A stretch of DNA of 64,000 nucleotides from Lutibaculum sp963816555 (lineage in GTDB: Bacteria > Pseudomonadota > Alphaproteobacteria > Rhizobiales > Tepidamorphaceae): NCBI GenBank assembly GCA_963816555.1, contig CAWFLD010000009.1, positions 41,948 to 105,947 on the forward strand, in the 5' to 3' direction. Below the pieces are notes generated by a model. It did no database searches. It saw only the letters and a list, made by a program, of their open reading frames with translations, and was not told the origin of the DNA. The translations under genes were made by a program, and so were the position numbers. The stretch's first letter is position 1. Each line of letters starts with the position of its first letter. This document shows positions 55,865 to 64,000 of the stretch, piece after piece.

Positions 55865-56047
55865 TCAGTGGACCGATACTCCATCGGCCCGCAGTCGCTC
55901 GATCTTCTGTTTCAGAAGGAGCTTTTGCTTCTTCAGCTCCCGAACACGCGAATCGTTCGAACTGGGATGCGCCATCTCCTCGAGGATCGCCTGATCCAGC
56001 GAACGATGCTTGAGCTCGAGTTCCTGAAGGTGCGACTGCAACGACAT
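55865..56047 (-). CDS. DUF465 (YdcH family) small protein, copy 1
   Basis: 60 residues, fully helical: SLQSHLQELELKHRSLDQAI then LKKQKLLLKQKIERLRADG, the DUF465 helical-hairpin pattern. Function unknown; such proteins are abundant and small. It is divergent from a second DUF465 gene 170 bases away, and is followed by a terminator. Confidence 0.88.
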   Translation of the reverse strand: MSLQSHLQELELKHRSLDQAILEEMAHPSSNDSRVRELKKQKLLLKQKIERLRADGVSVH

Positions 56048-56217
56048 GAGTGGTCTCCTCTACGTCGCATTTTCCGACGTCACGAGTTTGACACAGCCCC
56101 GTAACCAAGTCGACCGGAGCCACCCGGCGGGGCCCGTGGGGGACGCAACAAGCCTTTGCCGTTCGTTACGTCCTTTGTGGTATGTTGCGCCGAAATGTGG
56201 CGACACAAGAGGGGGCC

Positions 56218-56436
56218 ATGTCGGATAACGACGTCGTCGGGGACGAGGACGCTCTTCGCGAGGAATTGATCAGCCTGCAGGAGGAGCACCGCGACCTCGA
56301 CCACGCCATCAAGGCCCTGGAAGGCGGCGCCATGGTCGACGCCCTGCAGATTCGCCGGCTCAAGAAGAAGAAGCTCGTCCTGAAGGAGAGGATCGCCCAC
56401 CTCGAGGACAAGCTGACGCCCGACATCATCGCCTGA
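56218..56436 (+). CDS. DUF465 (YdcH family) small protein, copy 2
   Basis: 72 residues from ATG 56218 (AGAGGGGG site). LISLQEEHRDLDHAIKALEGG then IRRLKKKKLVLKERIAHLED is the same helical hairpin as the neighbouring copy, with an acidic N-terminal extension (MSDNDVVGDEDALREE). The two genes are paralogues arranged divergently. Convergent with the diguanylate cyclase, 3 bases apart. Confidence 0.88.
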   Translation: MSDNDVVGDEDALREELISLQEEHRDLDHAIKALEGGAMVDALQIRRLKKKKLVLKERIAHLEDKLTPDIIA

Positions 56437-56439
56437 CGG

Positions 56440-57097
56440 TCAGCGGTTCTGCTTGGCCTCGTACATCTGGCGGTCGGCGCGCGCGAGCACGCCGTGCGGG
56501 GTGTCGTCGGACCTCACCTCCGCAAAGCCGATCGAGGCCCTGACCGACAGCGTCTCGCCCTCGTGCTCGACGCACAGGCCGGAGATCGTGGCCGCGAGGG
56601 CCTGGGCCTTGGCGACGGCGGCATCCGGGCGGATGTGGCGCAGGATGAGGACGAACTCGTCGCCGCCGATCCGGGCCACCGTGTCGGACAGCCGCGTCGC
56701 CCGCGACAGCGCCTCCCCGACCTTCTGGAGCACCGTGTCGCCGGCGCCGTGGCCGCGGGTGTCGTTGATCGCCTTGAAGTCGTCGATGTCGAGGTAGAAG
56801 ACGGTCGCCGCCTCGCCGTAGCGGCGGCAGTTGGCGAGGGTCTTCTCGAGCTCGCGGAACAGGCCGCGCCGGTTGTAGACGGGCGCCAGCACGTCGCGCT
56901 CGACCAGCGCCTCGAGCTCGAGCAGACGGCGCGCGCAGGACGTCGATCTCCAGGCGCAGGCGCTCGTTCTCGTCGCGCAGCTCGAGACCGAAATCGACGA
57001 GACCGCTGACGCGGGCAAGCGGCTCGTCCTCCGCATCCGACGGAGACCGACGATCATGCATCTGGCGTTGCCCTTTCCCCACCTTCCGCGGCGTCAT
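56440..57097 (-). CDS. Diguanylate cyclase (GGDEF), one frame break
   Basis: 218 residues after correction. A short coiled coil (FGLELRDENERLRLEIDVLR) leads into a GGDEF domain: LAPVYNRRGLFRELEK, FYLDIDDFKAINDTRGHGAGD and VARIGGDEFVLIL. The RxxD inhibitory site (RLSD) is in place, so it should make c-di-GMP with product feedback. The frame changes near 56929; dropping one C joins the coil to RLLELEALVERD. No sensor domain; possible starts are ATG 57097 or 57061. Divergent from purE. Confidence 0.88.
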
Positions 57098-57110
57098 GTT
57101 TTACCCGCGG

Positions 57111-57138
57111 TTGTCTCTATTTTGTTAATTTTTATAAT
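57111..57138 (+). promoter_or_regulatory. Sigma-70-like promoter for purEK
   Basis: TTGTCT (57111-57116), a 16-base spacer and TATAAT (57133-57138) in an AT-rich gap, 26 bases before the purE ATG, which also has a good AGGAG site. Confidence 0.65.
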
Positions 57139-57163
57139 TGTCGGGGATCTTTAGGAGAATGTC

Positions 57164-57661
57164 ATGTCCGGCGCAACGCCGCCCGTCGCCGTCATCATGG
57201 GCAGCCAGTCGGACTGGCAGACCATGCGCCACGCCGTCGAAACCCTTGCTGCGCTGGAGATCGGCCACGAGGCGAGGATCGTGTCCGCCCACCGCACGCC
57301 CCAGCGTCTGTACGAGTTCGCACGGGGCGCCCGCGACGCCGGGTTCAAGGTCGTCATCGCCGGCGCCGGCGGCGCGGCCCACCTGCCGGGGATGACCGCG
57401 GCGCTGACGCCCCTGCCCGTGTTCGGCGTGCCGATCGAGTCGAAGGCGCTCTCGGGGGTGGACAGCCTCCATTCGATCGTGCAGATGCCGGCGGGCGTTC
57501 CCGTCGGAACGCTCGCCATCGGCCGCTCCGGCGCCGTCAACGCCGCCCTTCTGGCGGCCGCGGTGCTGGCGCTCTCCGACCCCGGGCTGGCGGCGCGCCT
57601 CGACGCATGGCGCGACGCCCAGCGCGACGCCGTGGCGGACCGGCCCCGCGACGAGACCTGA
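57164..57661 (+). CDS. purE: N5-carboxyaminoimidazole ribonucleotide mutase PurE
   Basis: 165 residues, intact. Motifs are VAVIMGSQSDWQTM, IVSAHRTPQRLYEF, VVIAGAGGAAHLPGM and PVFGVPIESKALSGVDSLHSIVQMP, all class I PurE. It converts N5-CAIR to CAIR in purine synthesis, acting after PurK, which is encoded 11 bases downstream. Preceded by AGGAG and a sigma-70-like promoter. Confidence 0.97.
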   Translation: MSGATPPVAVIMGSQSDWQTMRHAVETLAALEIGHEARIVSAHRTPQRLYEFARGARDAGFKVVIAGAGGAAHLPGMTAALTPLPVFGVPIESKALSGVDSLHSIVQMPAGVPVGTLAIGRSGAVNAALLAAAVLALSDPGLAARLDAWRDAQRDAVADRPRDET

Positions 57662-57672
57662 AGACCATCGAG

Positions 57673-58782
57673 ATGACAGAGCTGACGCCTCTTCCCCCCG
57701 GTTCGACCATCGGGATCCTCGGCGGCGGCCAGCTCGGCCGCATGCTGGCGATCGCCGCGGCCGAGCTCGGCTTCCGCACGGCGGTCCTCTGCCCCGACCC
57801 CGACAGCCCCGCCTTCCAGACGGCCTCGGCCGCCCATGTCGCGGCCTACGAGGACGACGAGGCCGTCGCCGCGTTCGCGCGGGCCTGCGACGCGGTGACG
57901 TTCGAGTTCGAGAACGTGCCGGCGCGCACCGTCGAGGCGATGGAGGGGCTGACGCGGATCCGCCCCTCCGCCCGGTCGCTCGCCGTCTGCCAGGACCGCG
58001 GCGAGGAGAAGGCCCTGCTCGACCGGCTCGGCATCGCGACCGCCGCGTGGGCACGGGTCGAGAGCGCGGCCGACATCGACGCCGCGCGGCAGCGGCTCGG
58101 CGACAACGCCGTCCTGAAGACCCGCCGCTTCGGCTATGACGGCAAGGGCCAGGCCCGGCTCGACGAGCACCTGGACGCCGCGGCCGCCTGGCGGGTCGTC
58201 GGCCAGGCCCCCTCGATCCTCGAGGAGCGGGTGCAGTTCGACCGGGAGGTCTCGGTGATCGGCGTGCGCGGCGCCGATGGCGGGTTCGCCGCCTACGACG
58301 TGACCGAGAACCGCCACGAGGGCGGCATCCTCGTCGAGAGCCGGGCGCCGGCGCGCCTGTCCGATTCCGCCCGCGAGGAGGCGCTGACGATCGCCCTGCG
58401 GATCATGGAGGAGCTCGGCCATGTCGGCGTCATGGGCATCGAGATGTTCGCGATGCTCGCCGGCGGCCGCGAGCGCCTGCTCGTCAACGAGCTCGCGCCG
58501 CGCGTCCACAACACCGGCCACTGGACGCAGGACGGCTGCCTCGCCAGCCAGTTCGAGGCGCATGTCCGGGCGGTCGCCGACTGGCCGCTGCCGGCGACCG
58601 AGCGCCATTCCGACGCGGTGATGGCGAACATCATCGGCAACGACGTCGACGCCTGGCCCGCCCTGGCCGGCGAGCCGGGTCTTGCGCTGCACCTCTACGG
58701 CAAGAGCGAGGCGCGTGCCGGTCGAAAGATGGGTCACGCGACGCGGATACTGCCGATCGGCACACTCGAAAGAGCGGGCTGA
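57673..58782 (+). CDS. purK: 5-(carboxyamino)imidazole ribonucleotide synthase PurK
   Basis: 369 residues, intact ATP-grasp enzyme. Motifs are IGILGGGQLGRMLAIAA, VTFEFENVPA, VLKTRRFGYDGKGQ, EVSVIGVRG, NELAPRVHNTGHWTQDG and the family end. It makes N5-CAIR from AIR, ATP and bicarbonate. I chose ATG 57673; the frame is open further upstream inside purE. Followed by a strong terminator. Confidence 0.97.
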   Translation: MTELTPLPPGSTIGILGGGQLGRMLAIAAAELGFRTAVLCPDPDSPAFQTASAAHVAAYEDDEAVAAFARACDAVTFEFENVPARTVEAMEGLTRIRPSARSLAVCQDRGEEKALLDRLGIATAAWARVESAADIDAARQRLGDNAVLKTRRFGYDGKGQARLDEHLDAAAAWRVVGQAPSILEERVQFDREVSVIGVRGADGGFAAYDVTENRHEGGILVESRAPARLSDSAREEALTIALRIMEELGHVGVMGIEMFAMLAGGRERLLVNELAPRVHNTGHWTQDGCLASQFEAHVRAVADWPLPATERHSDAVMANIIGNDVDAWPALAGEPGLALHLYGKSEARAGRKMGHATRILPIGTLERAG

Positions 58783-58838
58783 GGCAAAGCTGCCACATGG
58801 ACTTGCCCAACCCTTTCTGATACGTTCCGCGCCCAATC

Positions 58839-58875
58839 CCGCCCGCGACTCGTAAGGCGTCGCGCGCGGTTTTTT
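58839..58875 (+). terminator. Rho-independent terminator after purK
   Basis: CCGCCCGCGAC (58839-58849) pairs with GTCGCGCGCGG (58859-58869), one mismatch in 11, followed directly by six T (58870-58875). It lies 57 bases after the purK stop. Confidence 0.85.
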
Positions 58876-58951
58876 GTCGGGGGTCTCGGTTGCGCGACCG
58901 CTCCGGCGCGGTTCTTCAGAAACTCTGGCTCTCGTGCAGAAAGGTGAACGT

Positions 58952-59176
58952 GTGCAAGTAATCGTCCGTGAGAACAACGTGGATCAGGCGCTGAAGGCCC
59001 TGAAGAAGAAGATGCAGCGCGAAGGCATCTTCCGCGAGATGAAACTGCGCAATTTCTACGAGAAGCCTTCCGAGAAGCGTGCCCGCGAGAAGGCCGAGGG
59101 CCTTCGCCGCGCCCGCAAGCTGGCCCGCAAGCGCGCCCAGCGCGAAGGTCTCCTCCCGGGCAAGCGCAAGAGCTGA
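58952..59176 (+). CDS. rpsU: 30S ribosomal protein S21
   Basis: 74 residues, starting at GTG 58952 (VQVIVRENNVDQALKALKKK), preceded by AAGGTG at 5 bases. Basic, with REGIFREMKLR and YEKPSEKRAREKAEG, canonical S21 with the alphaproteobacterial C-terminal extension (GLLPGKRKS). Earlier in-frame codons from 58874 lie in the terminator and are not part of it. Confidence 0.97.
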   Translation: MQVIVRENNVDQALKALKKKMQREGIFREMKLRNFYEKPSEKRAREKAEGLRRARKLARKRAQREGLLPGKRKS

Positions 59177-59212
59177 TCCGGATTCGAAAGGGCCTCACGG
59201 TCCCCAACACCC

Positions 59213-59246
59213 GGTGCGGGGCGCTTCGGGGGGAGTCGCCCGCACC
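59213..59246 (+). terminator. Hairpin after rpsU, possible terminator
   Basis: GGTGCGGG-GCG against CGCCCGCACC, a 10-bp stem with one bulged G, 37 bases after the rpsU stop. No T-run follows, so termination is uncertain; it could also be in the leader of the TPR gene. Confidence 0.35.
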
Positions 59247-59268
59247 ACAAGAACGAGACCACAGAGGC

Positions 59269-60126
59269 ATGACGGCAACCCGACTTCCCGTCCCGCTTCG
59301 CGGCGCCCGGCGCGCCGCGACCGGCATCGCCCTCGCCTGCTCGCTCGGCCTGGCCGCGTGCCAGAGCATGCCCAGCGCCTCGACCGACGGCTTCGGCGCG
59401 GCCTCGTCCGCCAACATCGAGTCGCTGACGGCGATCATCCAGCGCAACCCCAACGATCCGAGCGCCTACAACGTCCGCGGCACCGCCCTCGGACGGGCCG
59501 GGCGCTACGACGAGGCGCTCGACGACTTCAACAAGGCGGTCTCCATCAACCCGGACTTCTACCAGGCCTACGCCAACCGCGCCCTGGTCTACCGGCTGAT
59601 GGGCAACGCCCAGGCGGCGCTGCAGGACTACAACCGCGCGCTGCAGATCAAGCCGGACTATGCGCCGGCCTACGTCCAGCGCGGCAACCTGTACCGGCAG
59701 AACGGGCAGGCGTCGCTGGCGCTCAACGATTTCGAGCAGGCGATCAAGGTCGACCCCGGCAACTCCGAGGCCTACCACAACCGCGGCCTGATCTATCAGT
59801 CGCGCGGCAACCACGACCTGGCGATCGAGGACTTCAGCGCCGCGATCAACCTGAACCCCAACGCGCCGCCGCCCTATAACGGCCGCGGCATGTCGGAGCT
59901 CGCCCAGGGCAACGTCGCCGACGCCGAGAAGGACTTCGACCGCGCGCTGCAGCTCGACCCGCAATATTTCGAGGCCTGGACCAATCGCGGCCTGGCGCTC
60001 GAGCGGGAAGGCAAGCCCGGCGAAGCCTACTCGTCCTATGTCCGGGCTTCGCAGATCAACCCGAACTACGCCCCCGCCAACGAGGGCAAGCGCCGCCTCG
60101 ACCGCTACGCGGCGAACGCCGGCTGA
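59269..60126 (+). CDS. TPR-repeat lipoprotein
   Basis: 285 residues. A lipoprotein signal peptide ends in SLGLAACQS (lipobox LAAC, Cys near 31), followed by six TPR units of 34 residues (e.g. AYNVRGTALGRAGRYDEALD, AYANRALVYRLMGNAQAAL, AYHNRGLIYQSRGNHDLAIE). Probably anchored to a periplasmic membrane face and acting in protein-protein contacts, as NlpI does. Partner unknown. Intact. Confidence 0.9.
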   Translation: MTATRLPVPLRGARRAATGIALACSLGLAACQSMPSASTDGFGAASSANIESLTAIIQRNPNDPSAYNVRGTALGRAGRYDEALDDFNKAVSINPDFYQAYANRALVYRLMGNAQAALQDYNRALQIKPDYAPAYVQRGNLYRQNGQASLALNDFEQAIKVDPGNSEAYHNRGLIYQSRGNHDLAIEDFSAAINLNPNAPPPYNGRGMSELAQGNVADAEKDFDRALQLDPQYFEAWTNRGLALEREGKPGEAYSSYVRASQINPNYAPANEGKRRLDRYAANAG

Positions 60127-60163
60127 CGCCACGCGAGCGCGGCCGGGCGCACGCCGCCCGGCT

Positions 60164-60997
60164 TCAGCCTCCCGCCAGGATCCTCGACCCGTCGGGCACG
60201 ACGCGCCGCGTCGCCGCCGCGAGCCGCTCCGTGGCCGCGGCCCTGAAGCCGCCGTCCTCGATCAGCCGGCGCACGAACGGGCGAAGCTCGCCCGGCTCCC
60301 CCATCAGCTCGCGAAGCCGCTCCAGCACCTCCTCCTGGGACGCCTCCGCGGGGCCGGCCCCCTCCCCGGCGGCGCTGCCGGGCAGGCGCAGCGGCGCCCC
60401 GCCGAAGCGCGCGGGGCCCCGCCGCGAGACATAGGCGAGCGGCCGGACGGCCGTGCCGGCCACGTCGACCGGCGTGCCGTCCAGGGCGGCGAGCAGGTAG
60501 TTGCCGCCGACGGATTCGGTGGCGTTGAGATGCGCGAAGCCGTCGACCGGCACGAAGAGCAGATGAAGCCGCGACACCGCACCGGCGCACGGCACGAGCG
60601 TCGCCGCGACGGAGCCGTAGCGGGCGACATGCGCGGAGTAGACGCTGGCCAGCCCCCTCGCCTCGACCGCGACGGCGGGGATCGGCGGCAGGCCGGGCAT
60701 GTGTCGGTATTTGCGCTGGAGCTGCGAGGGCGCCGCGTTGCTGCCGGAGGCGAGCATGGGGATCAGCCCGTCGAAGCGCCGCGGCACGCCATCGACCTCG
60801 GCCTCGAGCGAGACGAGCGGCACGTCCAGCCCGTCCGCCCGGCCCTCGCCCTGATGGACGATCCGGGCCGCGGCGAGCGTCGCCGGCTCGCCGCGGGCCG
60901 CCTCGAAAACGAAAGACCCGGCCGGCCGCGCAAAGGGATACCCAAGCGCGAACTCGACCGGGTCCTGGCCGTCGGTCGGGAGGACGAAGGCGCTCAC
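60164..60997 (-). CDS. Hypothetical protein, possibly gamma-glutamylcyclotransferase-like
   Basis: 277 residues, intact, soluble, GC-rich codons. No family can be named with confidence. It holds SGSNAAPSQLQRKY and, after YSAHVARYGSVAATLVP, HLNATESVGGNYLLAAL. The GSN turn and the later Glu are suggestive of the gamma-glutamylcyclotransferase-like fold, but this is inference. The GTG start overlaps the pntB stop (GTGA), so it is the last gene of the pnt operon and may be translated with it. Convergent with the TPR lipoprotein. Confidence 0.6.
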   Translation of the reverse strand: MSAFVLPTDGQDPVEFALGYPFARPAGSFVFEAARGEPATLAAARIVHQGEGRADGLDVPLVSLEAEVDGVPRRFDGLIPMLASGSNAAPSQLQRKYRHMPGLPPIPAVAVEARGLASVYSAHVARYGSVAATLVPCAGAVSRLHLLFVPVDGFAHLNATESVGGNYLLAALDGTPVDVAGTAVRPLAYVSRRGPARFGGAPLRLPGSAAGEGAGPAEASQEEVLERLRELMGEPGELRPFVRRLIEDGGFRAAATERLAAATRRVVPDGSRILAGG

Positions 60998-62394
60998 AGC
61001 GCCTTCACGATCTCCTCGACCATCTTCTTGGCGTCGCCGAACAGCATCATCGTGTTGTCCTTGTAGAACAGCTCGTTGTCGATGCCGGCATAGCCGGAGG
61101 CGAGCGAGCGCTTCACGAAGAGGCAGGTCTTGGCCTTGTCGACGTCGAGGATCGGCATGCCGTAGATCGGGCTCTGCGGATCGTCGCGCGCCGCCGGGTT
61201 CGTCACGTCGTTGGCGCCGATGACGAAGGCGACGTCGGTCTGCTGGAACTCGGAGTTGATGTCCTCGAGCTCGAAGACCTCGTCATAGGGCACGTTCGCC
61301 TCGGCCAGCAGCACGTTCATGTGGCCCGGCATGCGGCCCGCGACGGGATGGATGGCGTACTTCACCTCGACGCCCTCCTCCTTCAGCGTGTCGGCCATCT
61401 CGCGCAGCGCGTGCTGCGCCTGGGCGACCGCCATGCCGTAGCCCGGCACGATGATGACGCGGTTGGCGTTCGACATGAGGAACGCCGCGTCCTCGGCCGA
61501 GCCCTGCTTGACCGGCCGCTGCTCGCCGCCGGCGCCGCCCGCGGCGACGCTCTCGCCGCCGAAGCCGCCGAGGATCACCGAGACGAAGGAGCGGTTCATG
61601 CCCTTGCACATGATGTAGGACAGGATCGCGCCCGACGAGCCGACGAGGGCGCCGGTGACGATCAGCGCCGTGTTGCCGAGCGTGAAGCCGATGCCGGCCG
61701 CCGCCCAGCCCGAGTAGGAGTTGAGCATCGACACGACGACGGGCATGTCCGCGCCGCCGATCGGCACGATGATCAGGACGCCGAGCGCCAGCGCGATCAG
61801 CGTGATGATCCAGAACAGCACGTGGCTCTGGCTCGTCACGAAGACGATGACGAGCACGACGAGCAGGATCGCCAGGCCGAGATTGATGGCGTGGCGCGCC
61901 GGCAGGATGATCGGCTTGCCGCTCATCCGCCCGTCGAGCTTCAGGAAGGCGATGATCGAGCCGGTGAAGGTCAGCGCGCCGATCGCCACGCCGATCGACA
62001 TCTCGACGAGGCTCTGCCCGTGGATGTCGCCCGGCATGCCGATGCCGAAGGCCTCCGGCGCGTAGAGCGCGCCCGCCGCCACGAGCACGGCGGCGAGGCC
62101 GACGAGCGAGTGGAAGGCGGCGACGAGCTGCGGCATCGCCGTCATCGGGATGCGCCGGGCGACGACCGCGCCCACCGTGCCGCCGATCGCGATGCCGAGA
62201 ATGATCAGCACCCAGGAGGAGAAGCTCGACGGCCCCGCCAGCAGGAGCGTCGTGACGATCGCGATCGCCATGCCGGCCATGCCGAAATGGTTGCCCTGCC
62301 GCGACGTCTCGGGGCTCGACAGCCCCCGCAGCGCCAGGATGAACAGGACGGCCGACAGAAGATACAGCAGTGCCGTGAGGTTGCCTGAAAGCAT
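60994..62394 (-). CDS. pntB: NAD(P) transhydrogenase beta subunit PntB
   Basis: 466 residues, intact. Membrane domain II (nine or so helices, e.g. LTALLYLLSAVLFILALRGLSSPE) and the C-terminal NADP(H)-binding domain III (VIIVPGYGMAVAQAQHAL, YAIHPVAGRMPGHMNVLLAEA, VFVIGANDVTNPAA, GMPILDVDKA). It couples proton entry to NADPH formation with PntAA and PntAB, encoded just upstream. Confidence 0.97.
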   Translation of the reverse strand: MLSGNLTALLYLLSAVLFILALRGLSSPETSRQGNHFGMAGMAIAIVTTLLLAGPSSFSSWVLIILGIAIGGTVGAVVARRIPMTAMPQLVAAFHSLVGLAAVLVAAGALYAPEAFGIGMPGDIHGQSLVEMSIGVAIGALTFTGSIIAFLKLDGRMSGKPIILPARHAINLGLAILLVVLVIVFVTSQSHVLFWIITLIALALGVLIIVPIGGADMPVVVSMLNSYSGWAAAGIGFTLGNTALIVTGALVGSSGAILSYIMCKGMNRSFVSVILGGFGGESVAAGGAGGEQRPVKQGSAEDAAFLMSNANRVIIVPGYGMAVAQAQHALREMADTLKEEGVEVKYAIHPVAGRMPGHMNVLLAEANVPYDEVFELEDINSEFQQTDVAFVIGANDVTNPAARDDPQSPIYGMPILDVDKAKTCLFVKRSLASGYAGIDNELFYKDNTMMLFGDAKKMVEEIVKAL

Positions 62395-62406
62395 GACGTC
62401 GCCCCC

Positions 62407-62860
62407 TTACTTCGTCTTCTTCTTGTACATCGCCAGCATGCGCTGGGTGACGAGGAAGCCGCCGAAGATGTTCACGGAGGCCAGGATCAGCGCGAAGAAG
62501 CCGAAGGCGCGGGCCCAGCCCGAGCCGGCCCCCGCCACGATGTCGGTCGTCTCGACGCCGACGGCGAGAAGCGCGCCGACCACGATCACCGAGGAGATCG
62601 CGTTGGTGACGGACATCAGCGGCGTGTGCAGCGCCGGCGTGACGCTCCACACGACGTAGTAGCCGACGAAGCAGGCCATGATGAAGATCGCGAAGCGGAA
62701 GACGAAGGGATCGATGGCGAGCCCCGGCCCCGTGCGCCGCGCCCGTGGCCGCGGCGGCCAGCGCGTCGGCGTGGGCCTCGGCGGCGTCCGCCGCCTGGCG
62801 TGCGAGCTGCGCCGCGTTCTCGGCTCCCCGCAGGAGCGTGTCGGTGCTGCCCTCCATCAT
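62407..62860 (-). CDS. pntAB: NAD(P) transhydrogenase subunit alpha part 2 PntAB, one frame break
   Basis: 150 residues after correction. An Ala-rich N-terminal stretch (MMEGSTDTLLRGAENAAQLARQ) leads to the membrane part PFVFRFAIFIMACFVGYYVVWSVTPALHTPLMSVTNAISS, continuing with two more helices. Near 62719 one extra base separates the two frames. The start ATG overlaps the pntAA stop (ATGA). The separate alpha-2 gene is the three-subunit arrangement known from Rhodospirillum and other alphaproteobacteria. Confidence 0.92.
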
Positions 62861-64000
62861 TCACCTCCCTTCGGCGCGAAGTTCGGGTGGACGACGGCGC
62901 CGTCGCGGGTCAGCGCGGTCGCCTTCACCAGCTCGTCCTCCCAGTTGATCCTGAGTTCCTTCGCTTCCTTGTCGATCAGCGTCTCGGCGAAGGCGTAGAG
63001 GTTGCGGGCGTAGAGGCTCGAGGCGCTCGCCGCGACCCGGCCCGGCACGTTGAGATAGCCGATGATGCGCACGCCGTTGTGGTCGACGACCTCGCCGGGC
63101 TTCGCGCCCTCGACGTTGCCGCCGCGCTCGACCGCGAGGTCGACGATCACCGAGCCCGGCTTCATCGACTTCGACCATCGCCCGGCTGATCAGCCGCGGC
63201 GCCGGCCGGCCCGGGATCAGCGCGGTGGTGACGACGACGTCCTGCTTGGCGATGTGGCTCGCCACGAGCTCGGCCTGCTTGGCCTGGTACTCCTTGGACA
63301 TCTCCTTGGCGTAGCCGCCGGCGGTCTCCGCCTCCTTGAACTCGTCGTCCTCGACGGCGACGAACTTGGCGCCGAGCGACTCCACCTGCTCCTTGGCGGC
63401 GGGGCGCACGTCGGTCGCCGAGACGGCCGCGCCGAGACGGCGGGCGGTGGCGATCGCCTGCAGGCCGGCGACGCCCGCGCCCATGACGAAGGCGCGCGCC
63501 GCGGGCACCGTGCCGGCGGCCGTCATCATCATCGGGAAGGCGCGGTCGAAGGCCTCGGCCGCATCGATCACGGCGCGGTAGCCGGCGAGGTTCGCCTGGC
63601 TCGACAGCACGTCCATGACCTGGGCGCGCGTGATGCGCGGCATCAGCTCCATGGCGAAGGCGACGATCCCCGCCTCGCCCATGGCCTTCAGCTCGTCGTC
63701 GTGGCCGTAGGGATCCATCAGCGCGAGCACCGCCGCGCCGGTCTTCATCAGCGGGAGCTCTTCGGGCTCCGGCCGGCGGACCTTCAGCACGAGGTCCGCG
63801 TCGGCGAGAACCGCCTCGGCCCCGTCGACCATCGTCGCGCCGGCCTCCTCGAAGGCCTGGTCGACGAAGCGGGAGGCCGTGCCGGCGCCCTTCTGCACCT
63901 GCACGTCGGCCCCGAGGCCGACGAATTTCTTGACCGTGTCGGGACTGGCCGCCACGCGCGGCTCAGCGTCGGACCGCTCCGTCGGCACGGCTATCTTCAT
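62857..64000 (-). CDS. pntAA: NAD(P) transhydrogenase subunit alpha part 1 PntAA, one frame break
   Basis: 380 residues after correction; NAD(H)-binding domain I. MKIAVPTERSDAEPRVAASP, LMDPYGHDDELKAM, MPRITRAQVMDVLSSQANLAGYRAV, MMTAAGTVPAARAFVMGAGVAGLQAIATA and IPGRPAPRLISRAMVE are canonical. Near 63166 the frame changes; dropping one base joins MVEV to MKPGSVIVDLAVERGGN. The ATG is exactly at the window edge (64000-63998), so the gene is complete but its promoter is outside. Confidence 0.94.

Noticed and set aside
58783..58951. Riboswitch or leader RNA before rpsU
   Set aside because: The structure here is fully explained as the purK terminator; nothing else matches a known leader.

Overview
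The window is about 64 kb of very GC-rich DNA with GC-rich third codon positions and frequent GTG/TTG starts. Several groupings point to an alphaproteobacterium, most likely order Hyphomicrobiales (Rhizobiales): hemC-hemD-mitofilin-hemY, tsaD-gpsA-EVE, purE-purK-rpsU, three-part pntAA-pntAB-pntB, a Zur-type operator between znuA and znuCB, and small DUF465 and Pmp3 genes. The genus cannot be named from the sequence alone. No prophage, insertion sequence, CRISPR array or rRNA gene was seen. The only tRNA found is tRNA-Thr(CGT).

Layout. 1-340: end of an unknown gene. 731-18124 (minus strand): a seven-gene glucan/trehalose operon read glgE, treS-mak, glgB, glgX, treZ, malQ, treY. It joins the GlgE route (trehalose to maltose to maltose-1-phosphate to alpha-glucan) with the TreY-TreZ return route (alpha-glucan to trehalose), plus branching, debranching and disproportionating enzymes. 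18.1-25.8 kb: ubiA, a membrane GGDEF-EAL protein, divergent znuA/znuCB and an aminotransferase. 25.8-26.7 kb: a DUF4112/Pmp3 pair and tRNA-Thr. 26.8-32.8 kb (minus): hemC, hemD, a mitofilin-like membrane protein and hemY. 32.9-35.4 kb (plus): tsaD, gpsA and an EVE-domain gene. 35.4-44.3 kb: single genes for DUF421, a patatin, an ETF-beta-type lysine methyltransferase, TMEM175, a FixK-like regulator, an MBL hydrolase, a tautomerase, a lipid kinase and a proton P-type ATPase. 44.5-52 kb: a GAF-PAS-GGDEF-EAL protein and two duplicated chemoreceptors with cheW. 52.6-64 kb: a TauE-type exporter, carbonic anhydrase, acyl-CoA ligase, two DUF465 genes, a diguanylate cyclase, purEK, rpsU, a TPR lipoprotein, an unknown gene and the transhydrogenase operon.

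A striking feature is 26 places where a conserved protein changes reading frame. In at least 23 of them, dropping one extra base restores the family sequence. They cluster strongly (0.8-11.1 kb, 20.1-23.4 kb, 28.8-32.0 kb), while 32-51 kb is clean. Uncorrected single-base insertion errors in the assembly are the simplest reading. The affected genes are therefore annotated as full-length CDS with the break positions stated, not as pseudogenes.

Control elements that can be read directly are a Zur-type operator, sigma-70-like promoters before ubiA and purE, a 12-bp palindrome between glgE and ubiA, and several stem-loop terminators.
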